DNA of 64,000 bases from Paraburkholderia phenazinium (GTDB lineage: Bacteria; Pseudomonadota; Gammaproteobacteria; Burkholderiales; Burkholderiaceae). Both the position numbers and the translations under genes were made by a program. Below the pieces are notes generated by a model. That model did not search any database. It saw only the letters and a list, made by a program, of their open reading frames with translations, and was not told where the DNA came from. The DNA lies in the NCBI RefSeq assembly GCF_900142845.1, contig NZ_FSRU01000003.1, forward strand, positions 620,001-684,000, given 5' to 3'. Of the stretch, positions 25,737 through 34,788 are shown one piece after another (position 1 is the stretch's first letter; the number at the start of each line of letters is the position of its first letter).

Positions 25737-26363
25737 TCAAGCCGGCGTCGCGATCACCCCGGACCAGCCTGGCAGGTAACGCGCCTCGGGGGTATGGGCG
25801 AGGGTCTTTGCCTGGTCGAGCGCCTTTGCAAAGTTCTTCGCAATCTTGCTCGCGGACACTCGCGGCCGCAGGAAGTCGGCCCACAGGAACTCGCTGAACG
25901 GCGTGGCGTCCTTCGCATAGCCGCCCGCATTGCGCAGCTCGCCGGCGAGACTGCGATAAGGGTCGTCGCTCATTTCGGTGACCACCTTCGGCAGATGTTC
26001 GTAGTCGTAGCGCGAGCCGTCTGCCCCAAATGGATGGACCCACTGGTTGTGCTCCATCATGCGCCAGAAAATGGTGAAATCGAGCCACGACAGGTCTTTG
26101 AGCACCATCACCTTCACTTCCTTGACGCCCTCTTCGAGCAACGCCCGGCCAAGGTGATGATGGTCGACGATGTAGTAACAGTGCTCCGGCCCGAGCACCG
26201 CAGGAAACGAGTGCGCATCGATCGCGGCGCTACGCTCCTTCTTGTTCAGCGTCTTCCAGTGAGCCCGCTTGAGCGCGACCTCACGATAGCCCACCGTCAT
26301 CTGCGTGGGCCGCAATGCCGTGAGCTTTGCCGGGATGAAATGAATGTCTCTGTTCGGGACCAT
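25737..26363 (-). CDS. ParB-like (ParB/Srx superfamily) nuclease-fold protein
   Basis: 208 residues from the ATG at 26363, which has a GAGG site 7 bases upstream; the frame extends to 26483 through a 15-bp tandem repeat. FIPAKLTALRPTQMTVGYRE is the ParB-N start; CYYIVDHHHLGRAL is the characteristic catalytic/binding motif (IVDGHHR in canonical ParB). FWRMMEHNQWVHPFGADGSR follows. These stand-alone ParB-like proteins are not chromosome-segregation ParB: there is no helix-turn-helix and no parA. Function unknown; similar folds bind or hydrolyse nucleotides. Confidence 0.75.
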   Translation of the reverse strand: MVPNRDIHFIPAKLTALRPTQMTVGYREVALKRAHWKTLNKKERSAAIDAHSFPAVLGPEHCYYIVDHHHLGRALLEEGVKEVKVMVLKDLSWLDFTIFWRMMEHNQWVHPFGADGSRYDYEHLPKVVTEMSDDPYRSLAGELRNAGGYAKDATPFSEFLWADFLRPRVSASKIAKNFAKALDQAKTLAHTPEARYLPGWSGVIATPA

Positions 26364-26378
26364 GGTCTGCCTCATCAA

Positions 26379-26423
26379 ATCGTTAAAGACAATTTCGTTG
26401 AAAGCCATTTCGCTGAAAGCAAT
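26379..26423. repeat. Three 15-bp tandem repeats upstream of the ParB-like gene
   Basis: Units ATCGTTAAAGACAAT, TTCGTTGAAAGCCAT and TTCGCTGAAAGCAAT lie in direct tandem. On the minus strand they read as three similar five-residue blocks. They end 15 bases from the chosen start codon, so they lie in the leader or, if an upstream start is used, in the N-terminus. Confidence 0.75.
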
Positions 26424-26641
26424 TCCGCGGGGAACGATAGCGCGAATTGCATACGCCGTTAATACCACCGATACATTTCGCATACCTGACAGGAATGGTC
26501 CTTGCGCAGGCGCGAGCCGTCAGCTATAACTGGCGAAGACCGAGAGTGAGAGATCGCGCCCGTCGTCGGGCATTGCAGGCGCTGTGTTGAATCGAAGCAG
26601 TTCGTCATCCGTCACACGCAACCGACTTGAGCGAGGGCATT

Positions 26642-27454
26642 TTGAATCTCGAAACCGTACGCATCTTCCTGATGACGCGAGGCATCGACCTCGGCACCAA
26701 AGTTCTCGGCGCGATTGTCCTATGGATTGTCGGCCGCTGGGTGATCGGGGTCATCACCGGCCTGCTGCGCAAGCTGCTCTCGCGCAACGGGCGCGTCGAC
26801 CCTACCCTCGCGCACTACCTCGGCTCGATCCTCGGTGCCTTGCTGAACCTGCTGCTGATCCTTGCGATCCTGCAGGTCTTCGGAGTCCAGACCACCTCGT
26901 TCGCGGCGCTGCTCGCAGGCCTCGGTCTCGCCATCGGCACAGCATGGGGCGGCCTGCTCGCCCACTTCGCGGCCGGCATCTTCATGCAGGTGTTGCGCCC
27001 CTTCAAGGTCGGCGACTTCGTGATGGCCGGCGGCGTAACCGGCACCGTCCAGGAGCTGGGCCTGTTCGGCACCACGATCATCACGCCGGACAATGTCACG
27101 ACGATCGTCGGCAACAACAAGATCTTCTCGGACACGATCTCGAACTACAGCGCGCTGCCGGTGCGCCGCGTCGAGCTGACGGCGAAGATCGCCAACGGAG
27201 TGGACCCGCTCGATGCGGCCAACCGGTTGCGAGCCGCCGTCGTCAAGATTCCTAACGTTGCGGACAGTCCGGCGCCGGATATCGAGGTGCTGTCGTTCAC
27301 GCCGGAGGGGCCCTTGCTGTGCGTGCGTCCCTACACGCATACGAACAACTACTGGCAGGTCTATTTCGACACCAACCGCGCCATCATCGAAACCTTTCGC
27401 GAAGCGGGCTACCCGACACCGGAAACGCCATTGGTGCGCCGCGCCGCGACCTAG
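26642..27454 (+). CDS. Small-conductance mechanosensitive channel (MscS family)
   Basis: 270 residues from the TTG at 26642 with GAGGG just upstream (TTG at 26627 is an alternative). Three membrane segments: about 15-37, 55-80 and 83-112; the pore helix is the Gly/Ala-rich AALLAGLGLAIGTAWGGLLA. After it comes LRPFKVGDFVMAGGVTGTVQ and IITPDNVTTIVGNNKIF, the MscS beta domain. E. coli MscS is 286 residues, so this is a minimal, full-length channel. It releases solutes on hypo-osmotic shock in the inner membrane. Confidence 0.92.
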   Translation: MNLETVRIFLMTRGIDLGTKVLGAIVLWIVGRWVIGVITGLLRKLLSRNGRVDPTLAHYLGSILGALLNLLLILAILQVFGVQTTSFAALLAGLGLAIGTAWGGLLAHFAAGIFMQVLRPFKVGDFVMAGGVTGTVQELGLFGTTIITPDNVTTIVGNNKIFSDTISNYSALPVRRVELTAKIANGVDPLDAANRLRAAVVKIPNVADSPAPDIEVLSFTPEGPLLCVRPYTHTNNYWQVYFDTNRAIIETFREAGYPTPETPLVRRAAT

Positions 27455-27536
27455 CGAACCCACGCCTCTCCCCTACCGGCCCGCCCTGCGCGGAGGGCCG
27501 GCAGGGTCACTTGCGTCGCTCGCCGAGGGCGAAAAA

Positions 27537-27568
27537 AAGCGGCGCCGCGAAATCTCGCGGCGCCGCTT
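27537..27568. terminator. Bidirectional terminator between mscS-type and dedA-type genes
   Basis: A perfect 14-bp inverted repeat (AAGCGGCGCCGCGA / TCGCGGCGCCGCTT) with a 4-base loop between convergent genes. On the minus strand it is followed by a run of T, so it best serves the DedA gene. Confidence 0.85.
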
Positions 27569-27627
27569 GTGTTTGCAGGGTCCTGACGACAGGCCCGATC
27601 GCCGCGCGCAGGCGGCTTGCTGACTGC

Positions 27628-28308
27628 TTACCGGCTGCCGGGCCCGGACTTCGCAGCCGCCGGCTTGCGCAGCATCTTCCACAGCGCGCCGAGCACCACC
27701 GGCACGACCGCCGCGCCGATCCCCACCAGCACGATCACGTTCAGGTACTGGCGAATGAACGGGATGTTGCCGAAGAAATAGCCCAGCAGCACCAGCAGCA
27801 GCACCCAGAACAGCGCGCCCACGAAGTTGAACAGCTGGAAGCGGCTCAAGGTCATCTGCGACGCGCCGGCGACGAACGGCGCAAAGGTGCGCACCACCGG
27901 AATGAAACGCGCGAGCACGATGGTCTTGCCGCCGTGCTTCTCGTAGAAGTTGTGGGTTTTCTGCAGCGCTGCGCGATCGAGGAAGCGTTCGAGCACCGGA
28001 ATATGCGAATTGAACACCTTGGGTCCGATCGCCTTGCCGATCAGATAGTTGAGCGTATTGCCCCCCACTGCGGCAACGAGCAACAGCACGATCAGCAGAC
28101 CGAGGTTCATTTCGCCGCTCGCGCAGAACGCGCCGCCGATGAACAGCAGCGAGTCGCCCGGCAGGAACGGCAGAACGACCAGCCCGGTTTCGCAAAACAC
28201 GATCAGAAACAGCACGGCGTAGACCCACGCGCCGTATTGTTGAATGAAGACTCCCAGAAACTTGTCGATATGCAAAACAAGATTCACGAACTGCAGCAGC
28301 GTGTCCAA
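27628..28308 (-). CDS. DedA-family membrane protein
   Basis: 226 residues with a TTG start (28308) supported by AAGGGA upstream. Family motifs: FCETGLVVLPFLPGDSLLF, GGNTLNYLIGKAIG, FYEKHGGKTIVLARFIPVVR and FAPFVAGASQM with the conserved Arg residues. Several membrane helices and two re-entrant segments are expected. DedA proteins flip undecaprenyl phosphate or phospholipids and support proton-gradient homeostasis and polymyxin resistance in Burkholderia. The specific substrate here is not known. Confidence 0.92.
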   Translation of the reverse strand: MDTLLQFVNLVLHIDKFLGVFIQQYGAWVYAVLFLIVFCETGLVVLPFLPGDSLLFIGGAFCASGEMNLGLLIVLLLVAAVGGNTLNYLIGKAIGPKVFNSHIPVLERFLDRAALQKTHNFYEKHGGKTIVLARFIPVVRTFAPFVAGASQMTLSRFQLFNFVGALFWVLLLVLLGYFFGNIPFIRQYLNVIVLVGIGAAVVPVVLGALWKMLRKPAAAKSGPGSR

Positions 28309-28551
28309 AAGCGTCCCTTATTGAGCGAGTGGCATGAACGGCGGAAGCGGCGCGCCGTCATGACATGGTGAAATGGGCAACGATCCGAGCGCCCGAAGGC
28401 GCCGAAATTGACCGCGCCATGATACCGAAAGTGCCCGGCTGCGATAAAAAAACTGCGTACGCGGACGCACACCCGCCGCCGGTTGTCCGCAGCGAAGGCT
28501 TGAGCCAACTGCCGGATTCCGATGCTCGCCAGCCGGTTCGCCACGAATCGC

Positions 28552-28557
28552 TATAAT
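28552..28557 (+). promoter_or_regulatory. TATAAT -10 box directly upstream of mutL
   Basis: A perfect TATAAT ends 6 bases before the mutL ATG (28564). Transcription would start at or within a few bases of the start codon, giving a leaderless message. No consensus -35 is evident. Confidence 0.6.
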
Positions 28558-28563
28558 TTCGCC

Positions 28564-30636
28564 ATGTCCGAATTCTCCGAACCGCCCGTCGACGCCGCCA
28601 GCCAACCTGTGGCGCCAGTCCTACGTCCATTGCGGGCGATCCAGCCCTTGCCCGACCTGCTGATCAGCCAGATCGCCGCCGGCGAAGTGGTCGAACGGCC
28701 GGCCTCGGTCGTTAAGGAGTTGCTGGAGAACGCGCTGGACGCCGGCGCGCAGACGTTGCGCATCCTGCTCGACGAAGGCGGGGTCAAGCGCATTTCGATC
28801 ACCGACGACGGCTGCGGCATTCCCGAAGCCGAACTCTCACTCGCGCTGATGCGCCACGCGACCAGCAAGATCCGCTCGCTCGCCGAGCTCGAAGCGGTCG
28901 GCACGCTCGGGTTTCGGGGCGAGGCGCTGGCGTCGATTGCCTCGGTGTCGGAGCTGTTCATCACGAGCCGCACGGCCGACGCCCCCCACGCGGTGCGCAT
29001 CGAAGCGCAAACCGGCGTGCTGAGCCCGGCGGCCGGCACCCAGGGAACGACCATCGAAGTGCGCGAGCTGTACTTCAACACGCCGGCGCGCCGTAAATTC
29101 CTGAAAAGCGAGCAGACCGAACTCGGCCACTGCCTCGAGATGATCCGCCGCGCGGCGCTGGCGCGGCCGGACGTGGCGATTTCGGTGCTGCATAACGGCC
29201 GGGCGGTCGAGCACTGGAACGCGTCGGAGCCGGCCACGCGCGTCGCAAAGATCATGGGCGAGACCTTTGCCACCGCCCATCTGCCGCTCGACGAATCGGC
29301 CGGGCCGCTGGCCGTCTATGGCTGCGCCGGCCTGCCGACCGCGAGCCGCGGCCGCGCCGACCAGCAATATTTCTTCGTCAACGGGCGCTTCGTGCGCGAC
29401 AAGCTGCTGACTCATGCCGTGCGCGCCGCATACGAGGACGTACTGCACGGCGAGCGCTACCCGTCGTATGTGCTGTTTCTCGATCTGCCGCCCGAGGGTG
29501 TCGACGTGAACGTGCATCCGTCGAAGATCGAGGTGCGCTTTCGCGATTCGCGCTCGATCCACCAGTTTGTCTTCCATGCCGTGCAGCGGGCTCTGGCGCG
29601 GCATGCGGGCGCCTCGCCGGAAACCACGGCAGGCGGCCACGCGGCGCATCTCGAACCGGTCGCGGGCAGTCCGGTGTCGTTTGCGGCCACGCCGCTCGGC
29701 GGTCTGGCGAGCACAGGCGGGATCAGCGGTGCCGGTGGCATCGGTGGTGGAAGCGCAGGCGGTGGCGCCTTCGCAGGCGGCATGGCGGGTGCTGGAGGGA
29801 ATGCCGGCGGCGGGTTTGGCGGCGCCCAGGCGGGCAACACCTGGCTGCGTCAGGCGCGTATGACGCAGGGCACGCTGCCGGTCGCGCAACCGTTGGCCCT
29901 TTACGACGCGCTGTTCGGGCGCAAGGATAACGGCATCGGCACCGCGCAGGGCGCGACCACGCTGGAGGCGCGCGATTCGGCCGCCGAGGCGCCGTCGTTC
30001 TTCGCGCCGCCGGGATCGGCGTCAGGCGGCCCGTCGTTTCATGCGTCGGACGAACAGCCGCTCGGCTTCGCGCTCGGCCAGATTCACGGCATCTATGTGC
30101 TGGCGCAGAACGCGCAGGGCCTGGTGATTGTCGACATGCATGCGGCACACGAACGGATTCTGTACGAGCAGTTCAAGAACGCGCTGGCTGACCGGGCGAT
30201 TGCGGTGCAGCCGTTGCTGATTCCTCTGTCGATGCAGGCCGACCCGGTCGAGATCGGCACGGTGGAGGAAGAGCGCGACACGCTCGACGCGCTCGGCTTC
30301 GACCTTGCGGTGCTGTCTCCGACCACGCTGGCGATTCGCGCGGTGCCGGCGCTGCTCAAGGACGCCGACCTGCAGGCCCTGGCCCGTGCCGTGCTAACCG
30401 ATCTGCACGCTTACGGCGGCTCGCGGGTGCTGACCGAACGGCAGCACGAACTGCTCGGCACGCTGGCCTGCCACCACGCGGTGCGCGCGAACCGGCGGCT
30501 GACGCTGGATGAAATGAACGCGCTGCTGCGCCAGATGGAAGCGACCGAACGCGCGGACCAGTGCAATCACGGACGCCCGACGTGGTATCAACTGACGCTG
30601 TCCGACCTCGACCGACTGTTCATGCGTGGTCAATGA
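28564..30636 (+). CDS. mutL: DNA mismatch repair protein MutL
   Basis: 690 residues from the ATG at 28564. GHKL ATPase domain: [25 protein letters not shown]; transducer domain to about residue 345. The C-terminal dimerisation domain starts near residue 500 ([16 protein letters not shown]) and ends in [20 protein letters not shown]. The linker (about 375-430) is extremely Gly/Ala-rich ([20 protein letters not shown]). MutL couples MutS recognition to strand incision. The DQHA(X)2E(X)4E endonuclease motif is absent (DMHAAHE), as in E. coli. Confidence 0.96.
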   Translation: MSEFSEPPVDAASQPVAPVLRPLRAIQPLPDLLISQIAAGEVVERPASVVKELLENALDAGAQTLRILLDEGGVKRISITDDGCGIPEAELSLALMRHATSKIRSLAELEAVGTLGFRGEALASIASVSELFITSRTADAPHAVRIEAQTGVLSPAAGTQGTTIEVRELYFNTPARRKFLKSEQTELGHCLEMIRRAALARPDVAISVLHNGRAVEHWNASEPATRVAKIMGETFATAHLPLDESAGPLAVYGCAGLPTASRGRADQQYFFVNGRFVRDKLLTHAVRAAYEDVLHGERYPSYVLFLDLPPEGVDVNVHPSKIEVRFRDSRSIHQFVFHAVQRALARHAGASPETTAGGHAAHLEPVAGSPVSFAATPLGGLASTGGISGAGGIGGGSAGGGAFAGGMAGAGGNAGGGFGGAQAGNTWLRQARMTQGTLPVAQPLALYDALFGRKDNGIGTAQGATTLEARDSAAEAPSFFAPPGSASGGPSFHASDEQPLGFALGQIHGIYVLAQNAQGLVIVDMHAAHERILYEQFKNALADRAIAVQPLLIPLSMQADPVEIGTVEEERDTLDALGFDLAVLSPTTLAIRAVPALLKDADLQALARAVLTDLHAYGGSRVLTERQHELLGTLACHHAVRANRRLTLDEMNALLRQMEATERADQCNHGRPTWYQLTLSDLDRLFMRGQ

Positions 30637-30727
30637 GCGCGCGCATCGCGAGAAGGCTGCTGCGATCGCGCGCACCACTCACACCACTCACGCCATTCGT
30701 TCCGTACGCGCCACTCGCGCCGCGGAC

Positions 30728-31690
30728 ATGCCGGTCATGACGCAACCTACCCCCACACCGATTGCCTGCATACTGGGCCCGACTGCCTCGGGCAAGACTG
30801 CGGCGGCGCTTGCGCTGGCTGCGCGCAGGCCGGTGGAGATCATTAGCGTGGATTCGGCGCTGGTGTATCGGGAGATGGACATTGGGACGGCCAAGCCGAC
30901 TGCGGAGGAACGGGCGCGGGTGCGGCACCATCTGATCGATATCGTCGACCCTGCCGATGCTTATTCGGCGGCTGAATTTCGCACGGACACCTTGCGGCTG
31001 GTGGGGGAGATTTCCGCGCGGGGGCGGGTACCGTTGCTGGTTGGCGGGACGATGCTTTACTACAAGGCGTTGACGCAGGGCCTGAACGACCTGCCGACGG
31101 CTGATCCTGAGATCCGCGCGGCGCTTGATGCGGATGCCTTGCGGGACGGCTGGCCGGCCTTGCATGCGCGGCTGGCTGCGGTGGATGCGGTGACGGCTGC
31201 GCGTCTGGCGCCGAACGATTCGCAGCGGATTCAGCGGGCGCTGGAGGTGTTCATGGTGACGGGGCAGCCGATGTCGGCCTTGTTGGCAGCGCCTACGCGT
31301 ACTGACGATGCGGCGTTGCCGTGGCGGTTTGTGCCGGTGGCGCTGGAGCCTTCGGATCGCGGCGTGTTGCATGCGCGGATCGCGGCGCGGTTTGATGCCA
31401 TGCTGGCGGGCGGGTTGATGGAGGAGGTGGAGCGGTTGCGGGCGCGCGGGGATTTGCATCCTGGGTTGGCGTCGATGCGGTGTGTGGGGTATCGGCAGGT
31501 TTGGGAGTATCTCGATGGGGGGGGTGATTTTTCGACCATGCGGGATAAGGGGGTTTTTGCTACTCGGCAGTTGTGCAAGAGGCAGCTTACGTGGCTGCGG
31601 AGTATGCCGGAACGGGTTGTGGTTGATTGTTGTGCTCCGGATGCTACTGAACGGGTTTTGCAGGTTGTTGAAGGGGTTATTGCTGGCTGA
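30728..31690 (+). CDS. miaA: tRNA dimethylallyltransferase
   Basis: 320 residues from the ATG at 30728 (30737 also possible; an in-frame GTG at 30626 overlaps mutL but adds a non-homologous tail). P-loop GPTASGKT, then [19 protein letters not shown] and [10 protein letters not shown]. It adds a dimethylallyl group to A37 of tRNAs reading UNN codons. mutL-miaA is a common neighbour pair. From about 30,800 the codon choice drifts to G- and T-ending codons (GGG, TTG, GTT), unlike mutL, and this increases to the stop, which is part of an inverted repeat. Confidence 0.94.
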   Translation: MPVMTQPTPTPIACILGPTASGKTAAALALAARRPVEIISVDSALVYREMDIGTAKPTAEERARVRHHLIDIVDPADAYSAAEFRTDTLRLVGEISARGRVPLLVGGTMLYYKALTQGLNDLPTADPEIRAALDADALRDGWPALHARLAAVDAVTAARLAPNDSQRIQRALEVFMVTGQPMSALLAAPTRTDDAALPWRFVPVALEPSDRGVLHARIAARFDAMLAGGLMEEVERLRARGDLHPGLASMRCVGYRQVWEYLDGGGDFSTMRDKGVFATRQLCKRQLTWLRSMPERVVVDCCAPDATERVLQVVEGVIAG

Positions 31691-31861
31691 TGTTTTTTTG
31701 TCCTTTCTGACCGGGGTTTTGCCTGCGGCGCCTTGGTTTTGGCTGTCTTCTTCGGGTGTTGGCCTTTCCTTGCATTCTTAGCGGTCTATTTGCGTTGCCC
31801 CTGTGCGGGGCGGCACTTACTTTCTTTGCCGCCGCAAAGAAAGTAAGCAAAGAAAGCGGGC
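31688..31861. repeat. Left arm of a 174-bp inverted repeat between miaA and purM
   Basis: Starts at the miaA stop (TGATGTTTTTTTGTCC) and ends AAGAAAGCGGGC. About 85% identical, by eye, to the reverse complement of 32281-32454. Contains the nested palindrome ACTTTCTTTGCCGCCGC / AAAGAAAGT. Open frames inside are composed of this repeat and are not considered genes. Confidence 0.85.
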
Positions 31862-32280
31862 TCACACCGCTAGCTCTTAGGTGTCCACATCTTTTACATA
31901 TCCGGAGTGGTCCGAGACGAGGGCCGCCCTCGCATTTCCCACGTTCGTGACACAGCGCTCATCCACCCCACTCCGCACTACGTGCGTCGCGGATGGGTAT
32001 GCAAGGGAACCCCGTTTGCCATCGGAGCCGGAAGAAGGTCGAGCCGACGAGGTACTGGGGACGCTCGCATGCAAAGCGCCCCGCCCCAACGGCGACAAGC
32101 CAGGATAGTTAGAATACCTACAGAATCCGCCGAAGGCGCTATACCCGACGGCGGGGCGCGCAGCGCAACGCTGGAACGGATGACAGCCTTGTCACTAACG
32201 TGGATGGTGCGAGGAAGGATCTTGTGTTGGGCCGTTCCCGGATGCAGACTGGGATGGCTCACTACGGGCTGGCGGTTGCA
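31862..32280. other. 419-bp core between the inverted repeats, no gene recognised
   Basis: Frames of 70-150 codons are open on both strands, but none has a ribosome site plus family features. Composition is mixed and lower in codon bias than the flanking genes. The core may be the cargo of a small repeat-bounded element. Confidence 0.45.
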
Positions 32281-32454
32281 GCCCGCTTTCTTTGCCTACT
32301 TTCTTTGCGGCGGCAAAGAAAGTAGGTGCCGCCCCGCACAGGGGCAACGCAAATAGACCGATAAGAATGCAAGGAGAGGCCAACGCCATAGGCAAACAAC
32401 CAACAACAAGGCGCCGCAGGCAAAACCCCGCCCGGAAGGACAAAAAAAACCTCA
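32281..32454. repeat. Right arm of the 174-bp inverted repeat
   Basis: Begins GCCCGCTTTCTTTGCC and ends at the purM stop codon (TGAGGTTTTTTTTGTCC on the minus strand). It matches the left arm in equal length with only scattered differences. Both arms thus contain the stop codon of the gene they abut and a T-run right after it, so they may also terminate transcription. Confidence 0.85.
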
Positions 32455-33519
32455 AACCACTACAGTCTGCGCCTCACCCTCAAGCGACTTCCGCACAGCC
32501 CCGATCGCCCAAACCTGCTCCCCGGCGGCAGCCAGCAAACCAATAGCCTTATCAGCATCCGCAGCAGCAACAACAACAACCATCCCGATGCCGCAATTAA
32601 ACACACGGTGCATCTCAGCATCAGCCACGCCACCGTGCTTCTGCAACCACGAGAACAACGGCGGCAGCGGCCAGGCCCGATGATCCAGCTCAGCAGTCAA
32701 GCCATCACGCAAAACGCGCGGAATATTCTCCACCAGCCCACCGCCGGTGATATGCGCCATCCCCTTCACCGACACCTGCTCCATCAGCGAAAGCAAAGGC
32801 TTCACATAGATATGCGTAGGCGCCATCAACGCATCCGCCAACGACCGCCCATCAAAGTCAGCGTTCAGATCCGGCTGCGCCCGCTCAATAATCTTGCGCA
32901 CCAGCGAGAACCCATTCGAATGGATGCCACTCGAAGCCAGACCCAGTACAACGTCGCCCGGGACAATCGTGCTACCGTCAATGATCTTGCTCTTTTCGAC
33001 CGCGCCCACCGCAAAACCGGCCAGATCGTATTCGCCGTCAGGGTACATGCCCGGCATTTCCGCCGTCTCGCCGCCAATCAGCGCGCAGCCAGCCAGCTCG
33101 CAACCCTGCGCGATGCCCTTCACGACCGTCGAGGCCGTGCCGACATCCAGCTTGCCGCAAGCAAAGTAATCGAGGAAAAACAGCGGCTCAGCACCCTGCA
33201 CCAGGATGTCGTTGACGCTCATCGCCACCAGATCCTGGCCCACCGTGTCATGCTTGTTCAGATGAAACGCCAGCTTCAGCTTGGTGCCGACGCCGTCCGT
33301 GCCCGAGACCAGCACCGGTTCGCGGTATTTCTTCGGCACCTCGAAGAGCGCGCCAAACCCGCCGATGCCACCCAGCACGCCGTCGCGCATCGTCTTTTTG
33401 GCAAAGGGCTTGATCGCGTCGACAAGGGCGTCGCCCGCGTCGATGTCCACGCCGGCGTCGCGATACGACAGACCTTGGGCCGAATCGGTTGAATGCTGGG
33501 CGGATTTCGGTTGATTCAT
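32452..33519 (-). CDS. purM: Phosphoribosylformylglycinamidine cyclo-ligase (AIR synthetase)
   Basis: 355 residues. It converts FGAM to AIR in purine synthesis with ATP. Motifs: [73 protein letters not shown] and [13 protein letters not shown]. The 3' end has unusual G/T-rich codons and its stop lies in the inverted repeat arm. It is divergent from the AI-2E-type permease gene. Confidence 0.96.
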   Translation of the reverse strand: MNQPKSAQHSTDSAQGLSYRDAGVDIDAGDALVDAIKPFAKKTMRDGVLGGIGGFGALFEVPKKYREPVLVSGTDGVGTKLKLAFHLNKHDTVGQDLVAMSVNDILVQGAEPLFFLDYFACGKLDVGTASTVVKGIAQGCELAGCALIGGETAEMPGMYPDGEYDLAGFAVGAVEKSKIIDGSTIVPGDVVLGLASSGIHSNGFSLVRKIIERAQPDLNADFDGRSLADALMAPTHIYVKPLLSLMEQVSVKGMAHITGGGLVENIPRVLRDGLTAELDHRAWPLPPLFSWLQKHGGVADAEMHRVFNCGIGMVVVVAAADADKAIGLLAAAGEQVWAIGAVRKSLEGEAQTVVV

Positions 33520-33538
33520 GGGGAAGAGCTCGAAGGTC

Positions 33539-33557
33539 GGTAAAATGCGATTTTACC
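33539..33557. promoter_or_regulatory. Palindromic divergent promoter core (purM / permease)
   Basis: GGTAAAAT-GCG-ATTTTACC is a perfect palindrome that contains a TAAAAT -10 box on each strand. The minus-strand box is about 30 bases from the purM start; the plus-strand box would serve the permease with a leader of about 110 bases. Could also be an operator. Confidence 0.5.
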
Positions 33558-33662
33558 CGATGCCGACCCGAGTTGGCGCTTCAGCGCTTACTCGGGTCCC
33601 ATACAGAGTTGCCGGCCAGTTGGCTGGACTTTCCCCTGCGCCAATCATCTGGGAACCGCACT

Positions 33663-34739
33663 TTGCAGCAAAACTCGTCATTTCTTACGCCGTATCAGCG
33701 CCAGGCTTTCATCTGGGTCGCCATCGCGCTCGGCCTCGGCATCCTGCTGTGGCTGCTCAGTCCGGTCCTCACGCCGTTCCTGCTCGGCGCCATCCTCGCC
33801 TACATCCTGCAGCCCGGCGTAGCGTGGATGGTACGGCGCCGCGTGCCGCGCAGCCTAGCCGCCCTGCTGATGATGCTGCTGTTCACCATCGCCCTGACCC
33901 TCATGATCCTGCTGGTGCTGCTGGTGATCCAGAAAGAAGGCCCGCAGCTCAAGCAGCAGGTGCCCGTACTGTTCGCCCACGTCAGCGCATGGCTGCAGCC
34001 CAAGCTCGCGCTGCTGGGCCTCGCCGATTCGCTCGATTTCGCCAGCATTCGCGACCTCGTCACCGGCCAGCTCGAAGGCAGCGCGCAAACCATCGCGCTG
34101 TACGCCTGGACCTACCTTCGCACCAGCAGTAACGTAATGATCACCGTGATCGGCAACGTCGTGCTCGTACCGCTCGTTCTGTTCTATCTGCTTTACGACT
34201 GGAACCGCATGCTCGCGCGCGCCGAAGGTTTCGTGCCGCGCCGCTGGCTCGACAAGACCGTGCAGCTCGCCCACGACATGGACCAGATGCTGTCGCAATA
34301 CCTGCGCGGCCAGTTGCTCGTGATGGCCGTGCTTGCCGTGTTTTACGCCGTCGCACTGAGCATCGCCGGCTTCGAGATCGCGCTGCCGGTCGGCATTTTC
34401 ACCGGCGTGGCCGTGTTCATTCCGTACATCGGTTACGCCACCGGCCTCGCGCTGGCGCTGCTCGCCGCGCTGCTGCAGTTCGGCGACTGGTACGGCTTCG
34501 GCGCGGTCGCCGTCATTTACGGGGTCGGGCAGATTCTCGAGAGTTTTTTCCTGACGCCACGCCTCGTCGGCGAACGGATCGGCCTGCACCCGCTCGCCGT
34601 GATCTTCGCCCTGCTCGCGTTCGGTCAACTGTTCGGCTTTTTCGGCGTGCTGCTCGCGCTCCCCGTCAGCGCAATCCTCTCGGTAGCCCTGCGCGAATTG
34701 CGGCAAGGCTATCTGTCGAGCACGCTTTACAAGAACTGA
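33663..34739 (+). CDS. AI-2E family transporter (PerM/YdiK-like permease)
   Basis: About 358 residues if started at the TTG at 33663; the frame is open from 33489, but the upstream part is not family-like, and the exact start is uncertain because no clear ribosome site is seen. Seven to eight hydrophobic helices are visible. Motifs: LSPVLTPFLLGAILAYILQP near the start and YGVGQILESFFLTPRLVGER in the centre. The family exports diverse small molecules or acts as Na+/H+ antiporter; substrate unknown. Followed by hda. Confidence 0.85.
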   Translation: MQQNSSFLTPYQRQAFIWVAIALGLGILLWLLSPVLTPFLLGAILAYILQPGVAWMVRRRVPRSLAALLMMLLFTIALTLMILLVLLVIQKEGPQLKQQVPVLFAHVSAWLQPKLALLGLADSLDFASIRDLVTGQLEGSAQTIALYAWTYLRTSSNVMITVIGNVVLVPLVLFYLLYDWNRMLARAEGFVPRRWLDKTVQLAHDMDQMLSQYLRGQLLVMAVLAVFYAVALSIAGFEIALPVGIFTGVAVFIPYIGYATGLALALLAALLQFGDWYGFGAVAVIYGVGQILESFFLTPRLVGERIGLHPLAVIFALLAFGQLFGFFGVLLALPVSAILSVALRELRQGYLSSTLYKN

Positions 34740-34788
34740 CCATGAGCGAACCGGCTCCTGGCCGCCCCCATTTCCGGCTTCCACTACT

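Noticed and set aside
31689..32453. Small ORFs inside the inverted repeat arms and core (60-150 codons)
   Set aside because: The arm frames encode basic low-complexity peptides made from the repeat itself, without ribosome sites; such ORFs are better explained as repeat sequence than as genes.
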